Shown here: positions 24,638 to 35,212 of the stretch, piece after piece
Position numbering within the stretch: the stretch's first letter is position 1
Layout of the letters: every line of letters begins with the position of its first letter
DNA from: Paenibacillus vini
Lineage (GTDB): Bacteria > Bacillota > Bacilli > Paenibacillales > Paenibacillaceae
DNA length: 64,000 nucleotides
Reading direction: 5' to 3'
Assembly (NCBI RefSeq): GCF_018403325.1
Contig: NZ_BOSL01000002.1
Location: 1 to 64,000, forward strand
Made by a program: the position numbers and the translations under genes
The notes under the pieces: model-generated
The model's input: only the letters and a program-made list of their open reading frames with translations
Database searches by the model: none
What the model was told of the DNA's origin: nothing

Positions 24638-26455
24638 ATGACTGACATTAGAGCAAGACAAGAGAAGATACGGAATTTCAGTATTATCGCTCATATAGAC
24701 CATGGTAAATCGACGCTGGCGGACCGGATACTTGAATATACCGGGGCGCTGACCTCGCGGGAAATGCAGGAGCAGGTTCTGGACAAGATGGATCTGGAAC
24801 GTGAACGGGGCATCACGATCAAGCTGCAGGCCGTACGTTTGACCTATCGCGCAGACGATGGGGAAGAGTACCTGCTTAATTTGATCGATACGCCGGGACA
24901 CGTCGACTTCACTTATGAGGTCTCCCGAAGCCTGGCCGCTTGCGAAGGGGCTTTACTTGTGGTGGACGCGGCGCAGGGTATTGAAGCTCAAACCCTGGCC
25001 AATGTGTATCTAGCACTGGATAACAATCTTGAAATATTGCCTGTCATCAACAAAATCGATCTTCCGAGCGCGGATCCGGAGCGGGTGAAGCAAGAGGTCG
25101 AGGACGTGATCGGGCTGGATGCCAGCGAAGCCGTGCTTGCTTCGGCGAAGGCCGGAATCGGCATCAAAGAAATTCTGGAACAGGTCGTCCAGAAGGTTCC
25201 CGCTCCGACGGGAGACCCGGACCAGCCGCTCAAAGCGCTGATTTTCGATTCGCATTACGACCCTTACAAGGGCGTTATCGTTTATGTGCGCGTCGTTGAC
25301 GGACACATCAAGTCCGGTTCGAAAATAAAAATGATGGCGACGGACAAAACCTTCGAAGTTATCGAGGTCGGTGCCTTCAAACCGAGCATGACGATTGTGG
25401 ACGAGCTGAAAGTCGGAGACGTAGGGTTTATCGTTGCCGGCATCAAGCATGTGGGCGACACCCGGGTCGGGGACACGGTAACAGACGCGAAGAATCCGAC
25501 CGCAGAGCCGCTGCCGGGTTACCGGAAGATCAACCCGATGGTTTACTGCGGTCTCTATCCGATCGAAACCTCGGATTATAACGACCTTCGCGAAGCGTTG
25601 GAGAAACTGCAACTCAACGACGCCTCGCTCAGCTTCGAGCCGGAAACGTCTAGCGCACTCGGCTTTGGTTTCCGCTGCGGATTCCTCGGCCTGCTGCACA
25701 TGGACGTTATCCAGGAGCGCATTGAGCGCGAATTCAATATTCCGCTCATTACAACCGCGCCGAGCGTAATTTATCGAATCACCCTGACGAACGGAGAGAC
25801 GATTTCGATCGATAACCCTTCGAACTATCCGGAGGTCGGAAAGATCGAATACGTGGAAGAACCTTATGTGAAGGCAGCCATTATCGTTCCGAACGATTTC
25901 GTGGGGACCGTCATGGAGCTTTGCCAAGGGAAACGCGGCGAATTCGTGAATATGGAATACCTCGATACGACACGGGTAACGATCACTTATCAGATCCCGC
26001 TGGCGGAAATCGTATATGATTTCTTCGATCAGTTGAAGTCGAGCACGAAGGGATACGCCTCATTCGATTACGAGTTGTCCGGCTATCGCCAGTCCAATCT
26101 GGTTAAGATGGATATTTTGCTTAATAGCGAACAGGTTGACGCTTTGTCCTTTATCGTACACCGGGAACGTGCCTACCATCGCGGACGGATCATTTGCGAG
26201 AAGCTGCGTGAGCTCATTCCGCGGCAAATGTTCGAGGTGCCGATTCAGGCATCCATCGGAACGAAGGTCATCGCTCGCGAAACGGTCAAAGCGATGCGCA
26301 AGAACGTCCTCGCCAAATGCTACGGCGGTGACATTTCGCGGAAACGGAAGCTGTTGGAGAAGCAAAAGGAAGGCAAGAAGCGCATGAAGCAAGTCGGCAA
26401 TGTCGAAGTGCCGCAGGAAGCTTTTATGGCGGTACTGAAAATAGACGACAAATAA
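24638..26455 (+). CDS. lepA: Elongation factor 4 (LepA), ribosome back-translocating GTPase
   Basis: The 605-residue protein has the translational GTPase signature: AHIDHGKST (G1, about 18-26), DTPGHVDF (G3) and NKIDLP (G4). It also has the EF-G-like domains and the LepA-specific C-terminal domain ([20 protein letters not shown]). LepA acts on stalled or mis-translocated ribosomes and in 30S assembly. The ATG at 24638 is chosen over one 36 bases upstream because LepA proteins begin shortly before [14 protein letters not shown] and TAAGG precedes it. In Bacillus it directly follows yqxA; here the mannan locus separates them. hemW lies downstream. Confidence 0.97.
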   Translation: MTDIRARQEKIRNFSIIAHIDHGKSTLADRILEYTGALTSREMQEQVLDKMDLERERGITIKLQAVRLTYRADDGEEYLLNLIDTPGHVDFTYEVSRSLAACEGALLVVDAAQGIEAQTLANVYLALDNNLEILPVINKIDLPSADPERVKQEVEDVIGLDASEAVLASAKAGIGIKEILEQVVQKVPAPTGDPDQPLKALIFDSHYDPYKGVIVYVRVVDGHIKSGSKIKMMATDKTFEVIEVGAFKPSMTIVDELKVGDVGFIVAGIKHVGDTRVGDTVTDAKNPTAEPLPGYRKINPMVYCGLYPIETSDYNDLREALEKLQLNDASLSFEPETSSALGFGFRCGFLGLLHMDVIQERIEREFNIPLITTAPSVIYRITLTNGETISIDNPSNYPEVGKIEYVEEPYVKAAIIVPNDFVGTVMELCQGKRGEFVNMEYLDTTRVTITYQIPLAEIVYDFFDQLKSSTKGYASFDYELSGYRQSNLVKMDILLNSEQVDALSFIVHRERAYHRGRIICEKLRELIPRQMFEVPIQASIGTKVIARETVKAMRKNVLAKCYGGDISRKRKLLEKQKEGKKRMKQVGNVEVPQEAFMAVLKIDDK

Positions 26456-26483
26456 AAATGCGCGTCGGTGTGATCGACGATCC

Positions 26484-26512
26484 AAGGAAAGCCTGCGGGC
26501 TTTCCTTTCCTT
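26484..26512 (+). terminator. Hairpin after lepA (weak terminator)
   Basis: GGAAAGCC-TGCG-GGCTTTCC (26486-26505) is a perfect 8-bp stem followed by TTTCCTT. The U tract is interrupted, so read-through into hemW is possible. Confidence 0.6.
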
Positions 26513-26609
26513 GTAGGAGCCGAATCACGTAAACAGCCAGTTACTATAGAAGAAGGCCATACCAAGAGCTGCAAAAACTGTAGCGAAGCAATATTAAGGA
26601 GGCATTACC

Positions 26610-27824
26610 ATGAATCGGATCACAGATCAGCAGGGCCAGGGAATGCCTGAGCTTGGGAAAGAAAACGATGCCGCTCCCAAGGCGGTTTATATACACATTC
26701 CTTTTTGCACGAACAAGTGCTTTTATTGCGACTTTAATTCGTACGTGCTGAAGGATCAGCCCGTGATGGATTATTTGCGGGCGTTGGATCGAGAGATGGA
26801 GCTGACCGTACAGGCAACCCCTCCCGGTGAAATCAAGACGATTTTTGTCGGCGGAGGTACACCGACGGTGCTTAACCCGCAGGAGATGGAGTTCTTCCTG
26901 AAATCGGTTCGCAAAAACTTTCCGGACTGGGCGGAAGACATCGAGTTTACTATGGAAGCAAACCCGGGTACGACGGATGCCGAAAAGCTGGCGGTCATGA
27001 AGGCCGGCGGCGTCAACCGGGTCAGCTTCGGAGTTCAGGCGTTCCAAAATGAGCTGCTCTCGGGAATCGGCCGGATTCATAATACGGACGATGTTTACAG
27101 GAGCCTGGAGAATGCCCGCGAGGCGGGACTTCATAATTTGTCGATCGACCTGATGTTCGGTCTGCCGAACCAGACGGTCGAAATGCTGGAGTACAGCGTC
27201 GGCCGGGCGCTGGAACTGGGGCTGCCGCATTATTCGATCTACAGCCTCAAGGTGGAGGAAAACACGCTGTTCCATACGCTTTTTCAAAAAAATCAGCTCC
27301 CGCTTCCCGGTGAGGAAGATGAACTGAAAATGTACCTTCTGCTTATGGAGCGCATGAAGGCCGCCGGATACAAGCAGTATGAGATCAGCAATTTTGCCAA
27401 GCCGGGCTATGAGAGCCGGCATAATATTACTTATTGGCGAAATGAGGATTATTACGGGCTGGGCGCCGGAGCCCACGGTTATGTCAAACGTCAGCGCCAT
27501 ATGAATATTAAGGGCGTCAATCCGTATGTCGAAGCTGCCAAGCAAAAGCTCCCGAGACTGGACCAATTCCCCGTATCTAAGGAAGAGGCCATGGAAGATT
27601 TCGTGATGGTCGGCCTTCGCATGCTGGATGGAATCCGCATGTCCGATTTTACCGCCCAATTCGGGGTTACGCTGGAGGAAACGTTCCGTAATCAGCTGCA
27701 TAAGATGACCTCGGCGGGTTTGTTGGAGATGCATGAAGATCATGGCGGTTATCGTCTCAGCGAAAAAGGAGTTCTGTTCGGCAATGAGGTGTTTGCCGAG
27801 TTTATCGGCGCATTGACGACGTAA
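26610..27824 (+). CDS. hemW: Radical SAM heme chaperone HemW
   Basis: A 404-residue radical SAM protein with YIHIPFCTNKCFYCDF, whose cysteines 33, 37 and 40 hold the 4Fe-4S cluster; VGGGTPT, SFGVQAF and SIDLMFGLPNQT follow, and a HemW-type C-terminal domain ends the protein. HemW binds heme and delivers it to respiratory enzymes; it was formerly annotated as oxygen-independent coproporphyrinogen oxidase (hemN). The CFYCDF motif and the position after lepA support HemW rather than HemN. The ATG follows AAGGAGG. The N-terminus has about 20 extra residues before the core. Confidence 0.94.
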   Translation: MNRITDQQGQGMPELGKENDAAPKAVYIHIPFCTNKCFYCDFNSYVLKDQPVMDYLRALDREMELTVQATPPGEIKTIFVGGGTPTVLNPQEMEFFLKSVRKNFPDWAEDIEFTMEANPGTTDAEKLAVMKAGGVNRVSFGVQAFQNELLSGIGRIHNTDDVYRSLENAREAGLHNLSIDLMFGLPNQTVEMLEYSVGRALELGLPHYSIYSLKVEENTLFHTLFQKNQLPLPGEEDELKMYLLLMERMKAAGYKQYEISNFAKPGYESRHNITYWRNEDYYGLGAGAHGYVKRQRHMNIKGVNPYVEAAKQKLPRLDQFPVSKEEAMEDFVMVGLRMLDGIRMSDFTAQFGVTLEETFRNQLHKMTSAGLLEMHEDHGGYRLSEKGVLFGNEVFAEFIGALTT

Positions 27825-27886
27825 TCGGGTTGATCGGCCCTGCACTGGAATTGTGAGCTTGTGCAGATAATTACGCATTTTCTCTC

Positions 27887-27915
27887 TTGAACTTTTATAC
27901 GCCATCATGTATATT
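27887..27915 (+). promoter_or_regulatory. Sigma-A promoter of the ArgA-like acetyltransferase gene
   Basis: TTGAAC (27887-27892) and TATATT (27910-27915) are 17 bases apart. An ARG-box-like sequence covers the -10. Confidence 0.65.
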
Positions 27916-27921
27916 TATTCA
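27908..27921. promoter_or_regulatory. ARG box (ArgR/AhrC operator) over the -10
   Basis: TGTATATTTATTCA matches the ARG box core TGAATWWWWATTCA at 13 of 14 positions. It overlaps the -10, so ArgR/AhrC bound with arginine would block transcription. This supports an arginine role for the downstream gene. Confidence 0.55.
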
Positions 27922-27957
27922 TATCAGTTTTTAGGATGGGTTCGAGGGGGAGAGACT

Positions 27958-28425
27958 ATGCAGGCCGTAACCGTGTGCAGACAAGCGACAATTGAAGATG
28001 TCGAGCCGATTTATATAATGATTGAGAATTACAGTCGTCAAGGGATTATGCTGCCGCGCTCCCGCGCCGTGCTGGAACGGCAGATCCATGATTTTGTCGT
28101 CGCTGAAATTGACGGAATCGTCGTAGGCTGCGGTTCGTTATGCAAGCTGGGTGAAGAACTGGTGGAAATCCGGTCGCTTGGCATTGCGGAAGGTTACAAG
28201 GGCCGGGGACTCGGATCCATGCTCGTTGAGCAGCTTGTGCATGAAGCCAAGAAACGCTCGCTATTCAAGGTAATGGCTTTGACCTATGAGGTTTCTTTCT
28301 TCTTGAAGAACGGATTTACCGTAGTGGAAAAAGAAATTTTTCCCGAAAAGGTTTGGACGGATTGCGTAAACTGCGCCAAGCAGCATGCTTGCGATGAAAT
28401 AGCCGTACTTAAGATACTGAACTGA
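27958..28425 (+). CDS. GNAT acetyltransferase, ArgA-like (probable N-acetylglutamate synthase)
   Basis: A 155-residue GNAT protein. VCRQATIEDVEPIYIMIENY (about 6-25), LPRSRAVLERQIHDFVVAEIDG and VVGCGSL resemble the short Gram-positive ArgA type (COG1246), as does the Cys-bearing tail VWTDCVNCAKQHACDEIAV (about 131-149). The acetyl-CoA loop is GYKGRGLGSMLV. This family makes N-acetylglutamate for arginine synthesis in some bacteria. The ATG at 27958 follows GAGGGGGAG; frames starting further upstream would cover the promoter. The near-consensus ARG box at the promoter supports the assignment. It could still be an acetyltransferase for another amino acid. Confidence 0.75.
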   Translation: MQAVTVCRQATIEDVEPIYIMIENYSRQGIMLPRSRAVLERQIHDFVVAEIDGIVVGCGSLCKLGEELVEIRSLGIAEGYKGRGLGSMLVEQLVHEAKKRSLFKVMALTYEVSFFLKNGFTVVEKEIFPEKVWTDCVNCAKQHACDEIAVLKILN

Positions 28426-28426
28426 C

Positions 28427-28456
28427 TTGACAATCGTCAGGTTGGTTTGGTATTTT
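28427..28456 (+). promoter_or_regulatory. Sigma-A promoter of the hrcA-grpE-dnaK-dnaJ operon
   Basis: TTGACA (28427-28432) is a perfect -35; TATTTT (28451-28456) follows after 18 bases. The CIRCE element begins 12 bases downstream, at the expected transcription start. Confidence 0.75.
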
Positions 28457-28467
28457 TGTATTAGTGA

Positions 28468-28494
28468 TTAGCACTCAACAGACTAGAGTGCTAA
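28468..28494. promoter_or_regulatory. CIRCE operator (HrcA binding site)
   Basis: TTAGCACTC-N9-GAGTGCTAA is a perfect match to the CIRCE consensus. HrcA, encoded next to it, binds here and represses the heat-shock operon. Confidence 0.98.
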
Positions 28495-28530
28495 CGAGCT
28501 TCAAACATTCAGTAAACAGGAGGGATTTCC

Positions 28531-29562
28531 ATGTTGACGGAACGCCAAAGAATGATTCTGACGGCTATTGTAGATGACTATATTCGATCGGCGGAACCCG
28601 TGGGATCCCGAAGCATCTCCAAACGGGGGGATGTCGGGTATAGCCCGGCTACCATCCGCAACGAGATGGCCGATCTGGAGGAACTCGGATTTCTGGAGCA
28701 GCCGCATACTTCGGCCGGACGCATTCCTTCCCATAAGGGATACCGGTACTATGTGGATCACTTGGCTCCACTAAATCTGCTTGAGCCAAACGAGTTCAAG
28801 ATGATGAAGACTTTCTTCGCGGAAAAATTGAATGCAATCGAACAGGTTGTGCAGCATGCCGGAACGATACTGTCCCATATGACGAATTACACTTCCATCC
28901 TGCTTGGGCCGGAAGTTTTTCATACGTCTCTGCGGCATTTTCAGCTGCTTCCGCTCGGCGAGAACACGGCGGTTGCCATTATTGTGACAAGCACGGGCCA
29001 GGTCGAAAACAAAACGGTTTCGATCCCGTCCGGAGTTTCCGTGTCCGATATGGAAAAGGTCGTGAATTTGCTTAACCGGAAGCTTACAGGGGTACCTATT
29101 TATAAGCTGAAGACGGCTCTATACAACGAAATCGGGCAAGAGATGCAGCGGCATGTCGAACATTTCGAGGAACTGATGAACGTACTGGATGAAGCGCTGG
29201 ATGGCGGTCAAGACGGACAGCGTCTGTTTCTCAGCGGAACGACAAATATGCTGAATCAGCCCGAGTTCAGGGATATCGATAAAGTGAAAAGCATACTCGA
29301 CCTATTCGAAGAAACGCCGACCTTAATGAAAATGATGATTTCAGCGTCGACGGGCACCGGCATTCAAGTAAGGATCGGGACCGAGAACGACCACCAGGCT
29401 TTCGCGAACTGCAGCCTGATTACGGCGACTTACGCCATCGAAGGCGAAGCCGTAGGGACGATCGGCATTTTGGGACCGACCCGTATGGAATATGCCCGGG
29501 TGATCGGGATTTTGGATATATTATCTAAAGACTTGACCAAGTTTCTATCCCGGCTGCATTAA
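28531..29562 (+). CDS. hrcA: Heat-inducible transcription repressor HrcA
   Basis: The 343-residue protein begins MLTERQRMILTAIVDDYIRS and continues with AEPVGSRSI and YSPATIRNEMADLEELGFLEQPHTSAGRIPS, the winged-helix DNA-binding domain of HrcA. A central dimerisation/GAF-like region and the C-terminal GTIGILGPTRMEYARVI follow. It represses its own operon by binding the perfect CIRCE at 28468-28494; GroEL modulates it in Bacillus. ATG after AGGAGGG. First gene of the hrcA-grpE-dnaK-dnaJ operon. Confidence 0.97.
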   Translation: MLTERQRMILTAIVDDYIRSAEPVGSRSISKRGDVGYSPATIRNEMADLEELGFLEQPHTSAGRIPSHKGYRYYVDHLAPLNLLEPNEFKMMKTFFAEKLNAIEQVVQHAGTILSHMTNYTSILLGPEVFHTSLRHFQLLPLGENTAVAIIVTSTGQVENKTVSIPSGVSVSDMEKVVNLLNRKLTGVPIYKLKTALYNEIGQEMQRHVEHFEELMNVLDEALDGGQDGQRLFLSGTTNMLNQPEFRDIDKVKSILDLFEETPTLMKMMISASTGTGIQVRIGTENDHQAFANCSLITATYAIEGEAVGTIGILGPTRMEYARVIGILDILSKDLTKFLSRLH

Positions 29563-29629
29563 TAATGAAAATGAGCAAACTAAGCGTACCAGACAACATG
29601 GCAACATTTATAGCTAAGGAGGTGACATC

Positions 29630-30226
29630 TTGAAGGAACAAGAGCCGATTCAGGATAACATCCAGACGGGTGTGGAAGAAGAGTTTAATATGAACGGTAC
29701 TGAGAATCAGGACCCGAACCGGGTGGAAGAGCCCGAGGTGTCCGCAGAAGAGGTTCAGGAGACTGGATCTGTAGGCCAAGCCGAGCTGGACCAATTGCGG
29801 GCTGAAGCGGAGGACCACAAACAGCGTTTGCTCCGTACGCAGGCCGATTTCGATAATTTCCGCCGTCGCACGGTGAAGGAGAAGGAAGAGCTTGGTAAAT
29901 ACGCTTCCTCCAAACTTATCGTCGAATTGCTGCCGGTCATTGATAACTTTGAACGCGCATTGGGCACGGTGTCGGAGAACGCAGATGTTTCTTCTTACGC
30001 CAAAGGGGTGGAAATGATTTTCCGCCAGTTTGAAGGTGTATTAAAAGCGGAAGGCTTGACTCCGATGGAGTCGGTAGGCACGCCGTTTAATCCCGAGTTT
30101 CATCAGGCGATCATGCAGGTCGAAAGCGATGAATATGAGGAAGGCATCGTTGTGGAAGAAGTTCAGAAGGGTTACCTGCTGAAAGATAAAGTGCTTCGTC
30201 CGGCGATGGTTAAAGTCAGCGGTTAA
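29630..30226 (+). CDS. grpE: Nucleotide exchange factor GrpE
   Basis: A 198-residue protein: an acidic disordered N-terminus (about 1-45), a long coiled coil (about 48-95, including LLRTQADFDNFRRRTVKEKEE) and a C-terminal beta domain (MIFRQFEGVLKAEGL, FNPEFHQAIMQVES, VLRPAMVKVS). GrpE releases ADP from DnaK and acts as a heat sensor. The start is TTG at 29630 with AAGGAGGTG at good spacing. It lies between hrcA and dnaK. Confidence 0.97.
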   Translation: MKEQEPIQDNIQTGVEEEFNMNGTENQDPNRVEEPEVSAEEVQETGSVGQAELDQLRAEAEDHKQRLLRTQADFDNFRRRTVKEKEELGKYASSKLIVELLPVIDNFERALGTVSENADVSSYAKGVEMIFRQFEGVLKAEGLTPMESVGTPFNPEFHQAIMQVESDEYEEGIVVEEVQKGYLLKDKVLRPAMVKVSG

Positions 30227-30274
30227 ACTGAACCGAACAGAAATTATGAAACAGCAACCAATTAAGGAGGATAA

Positions 30275-32125
<1,851 letters not shown>

Positions 32126-32176
32126 GAACTGGGCTAAATCACAGGTTGCATGACCGGTGAATAGACTTAGGTGAAC

Positions 32177-32225
32177 TGGGAAGGTCAAAGTGCGGGCTGT
32201 TTCCGTGCTTTGACTTTCCTTTTGC
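32177..32225 (+). terminator. Hairpin between dnaK and dnaJ
   Basis: GGAAGGTCAAAGTGCGG (32179-32195) pairs with CCGTGCTTTGACTTTCC (32203-32219; one G-T pair), followed by TTTT. It probably gives partial termination so that dnaK is made in excess over dnaJ, or it protects the dnaK message. Confidence 0.8.
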
Positions 32226-32281
32226 CGGATTAAGGAGACTTTGTTCCGGCACGCCAAGCAAGTCATAACGGGGGTGGAAGG

Positions 32282-33403
32282 ATGGCTGAAAAACGGGACT
32301 ATTACGAAGTGCTGGGCCTTGGCAAGAGCGCTTCGGATGAAGAGATCAAAAAGGCTTACCGCAAGCTTGCGCGTCAATATCACCCGGATGTAAACAAGGC
32401 GGATGATGCGGAGACCAAGTTTAAGGAAGTTAAGGAAGCGTATGATGTCCTGAGCGATTCGGGCAAACGCGCCCGCTATGATCAGTATGGACATGTCGAT
32501 CCGAACCAAGGGATGGGCGGCGGCTTTAACGGCGGCGATTTCGGCGGTTTCGGCGATATTTTCGATATGTTTTTCGGAGGCGGCGGTGGTCGCCGGGATC
32601 CGAATGCCCCGCAGCGCGGGAATGATCTACAATACACCATGACGATCGAATTTAAAGAGGCGGTGTTCGGCAAAGAGACGGACATTACGATTCCACGGAC
32701 CGAGAATTGCGATACCTGCTTCGGTTCGGGAGCAAAACCGGGAACCAAGCCGGAAACCTGCTCCGTCTGCCACGGCTCGGGACAACAGGAGGTCGTGCAG
32801 AACACGCCGTTCGGCCGGATGGTCAATCGTCGCGCGTGCAGCAACTGCGGTGGCAAAGGCCAAATCATCAAGGAAAAATGTCATACCTGCTCCGGCAGCG
32901 GCAAAGTGAAGAAGCAGCGGAAAATCCATGTCCGCATTCCTGCCGGCGTAGACGATGGGGCTCAGCTCCGGATGTCCGGCGAAGGCGAAGGCGGATTGCG
33001 CGGGGGACCTGCAGGCGATCTGTATATTGTTATCCGCGTGAAATCGCATGATTTCTTCGAGCGTGAAGGCGATGATATTTATTGCGAGGTGCCTCTGACA
33101 TTTGCGCAGGCGGCGCTTGGCGATGAGATTGAGATTCCGACCTTGACGGAGAAAGTAAAGCTGAAGATTCCGGCAGGTACGCAAACCGGAACTTATTTCC
33201 GTCTCAAAGGCAAAGGGGTACCGAAGCTTCGCGGTATCGGACAAGGCGATCAGCATATCAAGGTCGTGGTTGTAACTCCTAGCAAGCTGAGCGATGAACA
33301 AAAAGATTTGATGCGGCAGTTCGCGGCGCTCGATGGCGAGCATACGCACGAGCATGAACAATCGTTCTTCGATCGGATGAAACGGGCATTCCGTGGAGAT
33401 TGA
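32282..33403 (+). CDS. dnaJ: Chaperone protein DnaJ (Hsp40)
   Basis: A 373-residue type I Hsp40: J domain (about 1-70) with QYHPDVNK containing the HPD motif, a Gly/Phe-rich region (about 75-105), four CxxCxGxG zinc repeats ([32 protein letters not shown]) and C-terminal substrate-binding domains. It stimulates the DnaK ATPase and delivers clients. ATG after GGGGTGGAAGG. Last gene of the heat-shock operon, closed by a strong terminator. Confidence 0.98.
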   Translation: MAEKRDYYEVLGLGKSASDEEIKKAYRKLARQYHPDVNKADDAETKFKEVKEAYDVLSDSGKRARYDQYGHVDPNQGMGGGFNGGDFGGFGDIFDMFFGGGGGRRDPNAPQRGNDLQYTMTIEFKEAVFGKETDITIPRTENCDTCFGSGAKPGTKPETCSVCHGSGQQEVVQNTPFGRMVNRRACSNCGGKGQIIKEKCHTCSGSGKVKKQRKIHVRIPAGVDDGAQLRMSGEGEGGLRGGPAGDLYIVIRVKSHDFFEREGDDIYCEVPLTFAQAALGDEIEIPTLTEKVKLKIPAGTQTGTYFRLKGKGVPKLRGIGQGDQHIKVVVVTPSKLSDEQKDLMRQFAALDGEHTHEHEQSFFDRMKRAFRGD

Positions 33404-33414
33404 CCGTAATATAA

Positions 33415-33456
33415 AAGCAGCAGTCGAAGGAAAACCTTCGAACTGCTGCTTTTTTG
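33415..33456 (+). terminator. Terminator of the heat-shock operon
   Basis: AGCAGCAGT-CGAAGG-AAAA-CCTTCG-AACTGCTGCT forms a long stem followed by TTTTTTG. It can also serve the convergent minus-strand gene. Confidence 0.9.
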
Positions 33457-33476
33457 TTTAGGGCCTTTAAGGAACA

Positions 33477-33755
33477 TTACTGCCGGACTAATGCGGTGAT
33501 TTCTTCATCCAGATCCAGCGTGATATCATCGCGAAAAGCACGGATACCGTATTCCTTATATACATATTGCATAATCGCTTCCAGAATATTGGATTCGACG
33601 ATATATCGGCTTCTGCCGCCCGCCCAAATTTCTCCGGTATAGCCGGTGTCTTCATCCCAGCTGAGCTCCACTTGAACGTCGGTAGGACGAAGTCCTGTAC
33701 GCTCGGCGGTATGAATGCAGATGGCGTTTATGATTTCGTCCATGCTGAGAACCAT
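33477..33755 (-). CDS. YxcD-like small protein (DUF2653)
   Basis: A 92-residue acidic protein beginning MVLSMDEIINAICIHTAERTG with DVQVELSWDEDTGYTGEIWAGGR in the middle. It resembles the YxcD/DUF2653 family of Bacilli, whose function is not known. The start at 33755 is chosen because the family begins with a few residues before INAIC; the ribosome binding site GGAGG is about 13 bases upstream, rather far. It lies three bases after the membrane-protein gene at 33759-34202, so the two form an operon convergent with dnaJ. Confidence 0.65.
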   Translation of the reverse strand: MVLSMDEIINAICIHTAERTGLRPTDVQVELSWDEDTGYTGEIWAGGRSRYIVESNILEAIMQYVYKEYGIRAFRDDITLDLDEEITALVRQ

Positions 33756-33758
33756 AGC

Positions 33759-34202
33759 TTAATATCGTCCTCCGCGGTTGTAGTCATCAGGTTGCGGTCG
33801 CTTCTTAAATCGGCGGAAAAGCCAAACGACAACGGCGATGACTGCATATATGGCTAGCAGGTTTACTGCGAGACCGAGGAGGTTGCCGAGGAAGCCCATT
33901 CCTCCGAATAGTCCGCCGAAGAGCATGCCGGCCAAACCGCCGATCATTAAGCCCTTCATGAAGCCTCCTCCGCTGAAGAATCCGCGGCCAGAATTATTTC
34001 CTGTCGTGGCTCCGGACTTTTTAGTACTGGAAGTATCGCCGGATTTCTGATAATCGCTGGTTGTCGACTTTTTGGGTGCCGGCGTGTAAGAACGTGGGCC
34101 GGATTTAAATCCGCCGCCGCGTTTTGCATCGACCAGGGCTGGTGAAGTGAAGGCGAAAATCAGCGTAAACGCCATCACGATCATCGTTAATTTCTTTAGC
34201 AT
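33759..34202 (-). CDS. Small exported/membrane protein with Gly-rich hydrophobic core
   Basis: The 147-residue protein has a signal peptide (about 1-26, ending SPALVDAKRGGG), a Ser/Thr/Lys/Gly-rich spacer (about 27-75) and a C-terminal Gly/Leu/Phe-rich part with one or two membrane segments (about 80-130), then a basic tail RRFKKRP. It resembles Gram-positive membrane proteins sometimes annotated as Tim44-like without functional evidence. It is upstream of and nearly touching the YxcD-like gene. The ATG at 34202 follows AGGAGGG. Function not known. Confidence 0.7.
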   Translation of the reverse strand: MLKKLTMIVMAFTLIFAFTSPALVDAKRGGGFKSGPRSYTPAPKKSTTSDYQKSGDTSSTKKSGATTGNNSGRGFFSGGGFMKGLMIGGLAGMLFGGLFGGMGFLGNLLGLAVNLLAIYAVIAVVVWLFRRFKKRPQPDDYNRGGRY

Positions 34203-34386
34203 TTGATGTGGTAACCCTCCTATGAATTTTAGTATGATCTAATGCCATAACGGTAATACGGACTAGCTGTCAAAGCGTTTCAAATTTTAAAGATGCACAG
34301 AATAAACCATGAAGAAAGATAGCATTCTAATCGAAAGAACCGCACCGAAGGGGTTCACTTGACGTTTCAGCTAGGAAAGGCAGGGG

Positions 34387-34761
34387 ATGGGAATGGGTGA
34401 AAAAAATATTTTGGCTTATTTCAAAAGCCCGGAAGAAGCGGAAGGCGTAGCCAGAAAGCTGAATGCGCTGCGGGCCGTTGAGGTATCGGTCGACCGTTTC
34501 AGCCGGTACGCCGGCGAAGGCTATGATCCGATGAACCCGATCACGGGGAAAGTGAGCAGCCTGGCGGCAATTACCCAGGATGCGATGATAACCAACACCT
34601 CGGCAGGGATATTGGCCGCAGCGGACCCGGCAGCCAGCGGCATGAGCCATGGCGGTCAAGGCGGTCCCACGGGTCATGACATATTGCTTACGGCTGTTGT
34701 GGACGAGGGGATCCACCACCAAGCGCTGAGAATCGTGGAAGAAGCCGGCGGACTGATGTAG
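34387..34761 (+). CDS. Conserved-looking hypothetical protein, 124 residues
   Basis: I do not recognise this protein. It starts MGMGEKNILAYFKSPEEAEGVARKL, which suggests a small alpha/beta domain handling a pair of helices, then a Gly/Ala/Ser-rich middle (about 57-100, ILAAADPAASGMSHGGQGG) and a helical end (HHQALRIVEEAGG). The N-terminus recalls small proteins in which a fold is repeated around a Gly-rich linker (like YflT or general stress types), but this is weak. No signal or membrane segment. Two ATGs (34387, 34393) can start it; AGGAAAGGCAGGGG precedes. The YfhD-like gene follows. Confidence 0.6.
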   Translation: MGMGEKNILAYFKSPEEAEGVARKLNALRAVEVSVDRFSRYAGEGYDPMNPITGKVSSLAAITQDAMITNTSAGILAAADPAASGMSHGGQGGPTGHDILLTAVVDEGIHHQALRIVEEAGGLM

Positions 34762-34822
34762 GCCGGAAATATCATTGAATGACAATTGAAATCTGATAAC
34801 CATGGAAGGAGAGAGTTTATTT

Positions 34823-35014
34823 ATGAGCGAAAAGAATTTGGATCGCGTGACGAAAAGACAAACGGCCAAACCGTCCCGGCTCTCGATCGGACATAATGAG
34901 GACGTCGAATTCTCGGATGAACTGGCGGATCAAGAAGATTGGGAAGCCATTGAACGCAGTGAACGGGCTGATGCACGGCAGCAGGGCCAGCACAGCTCCT
35001 GGCCCGGGCGATAA
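34823..35014 (+). CDS. YfhD-family small protein
   Basis: A 63-residue charged protein. The segment EDVEFSDELADQEDWEAIERSERADARQQ resembles the YfhD family of small Bacillus proteins. That family is of unknown function. ATG at 34823 follows AAGGAGAG; an in-frame ATG 21 bases upstream precedes that site and is rejected. It is closed by a strong terminator at 35076. Confidence 0.65.
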   Translation: MSEKNLDRVTKRQTAKPSRLSIGHNEDVEFSDELADQEDWEAIERSERADARQQGQHSSWPGR

Positions 35015-35073
35015 GTTCTTGAATCTGTAATGCAACTCCACAGATTCATCCGGGAAACAGACCTATTAGGCAA

Positions 35074-35107
35074 GCAAGCCGTCGGAGAAAGCTCCGACGG
35101 CTTTTGT
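35074..35107 (+). terminator. Terminator after the YfhD-like gene
   Basis: AAGCCGTCGGAG-AAAG-CTCCGACGGCTT is a perfect stem followed by TTGTC; strong despite the short U tract. Confidence 0.88.
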
Positions 35108-35130
35108 CATGATCAAGTTTAAAATGGATC

Positions 35131-35159
35131 TTGACAGTCCCTAGGAAACATAATATGTT
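35131..35159 (+). promoter_or_regulatory. Sigma-A promoter of the isomerase-oxidoreductase-MFS-ROK cluster
   Basis: TTGACA (35131-35136) is a perfect -35; TATGTT (35154-35159) follows after 17 bases. The inverted repeat at 35163-35197 begins right after it. Confidence 0.65.
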
Positions 35160-35162
35160 GAA

Positions 35163-35197
35163 GGTAATTAATTTTTTCATCGAAATAATTAATTACC
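35163..35197. promoter_or_regulatory. Perfect 11-bp inverted repeat at the transcription start, probable operator
   Basis: GGTAATTAATT (35163-35173) and AATTAATTACC (35187-35197) are perfect inverted repeats with a 13-base spacer, between the -10 and the AGGAGG ribosome binding site. This fits an operator, probably for the ROK regulator at the end of the cluster. As RNA it would also hide the region just before the ribosome binding site. Confidence 0.55.
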
Positions 35198-35212
35198 TAG
35201 GAGGCGTAATCC

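Noticed and set aside
26544-27908. 454-codon minus-strand open frame
   Set aside because: It is antisense to hemW, which is a clear radical SAM protein; the frame has no family features.
34261-34300. CcpA cre-like sequence GTCAAAGCGTTTCAAA
   Set aside because: It does not fit the cre consensus when the central CG is aligned, and it lies away from sugar genes.
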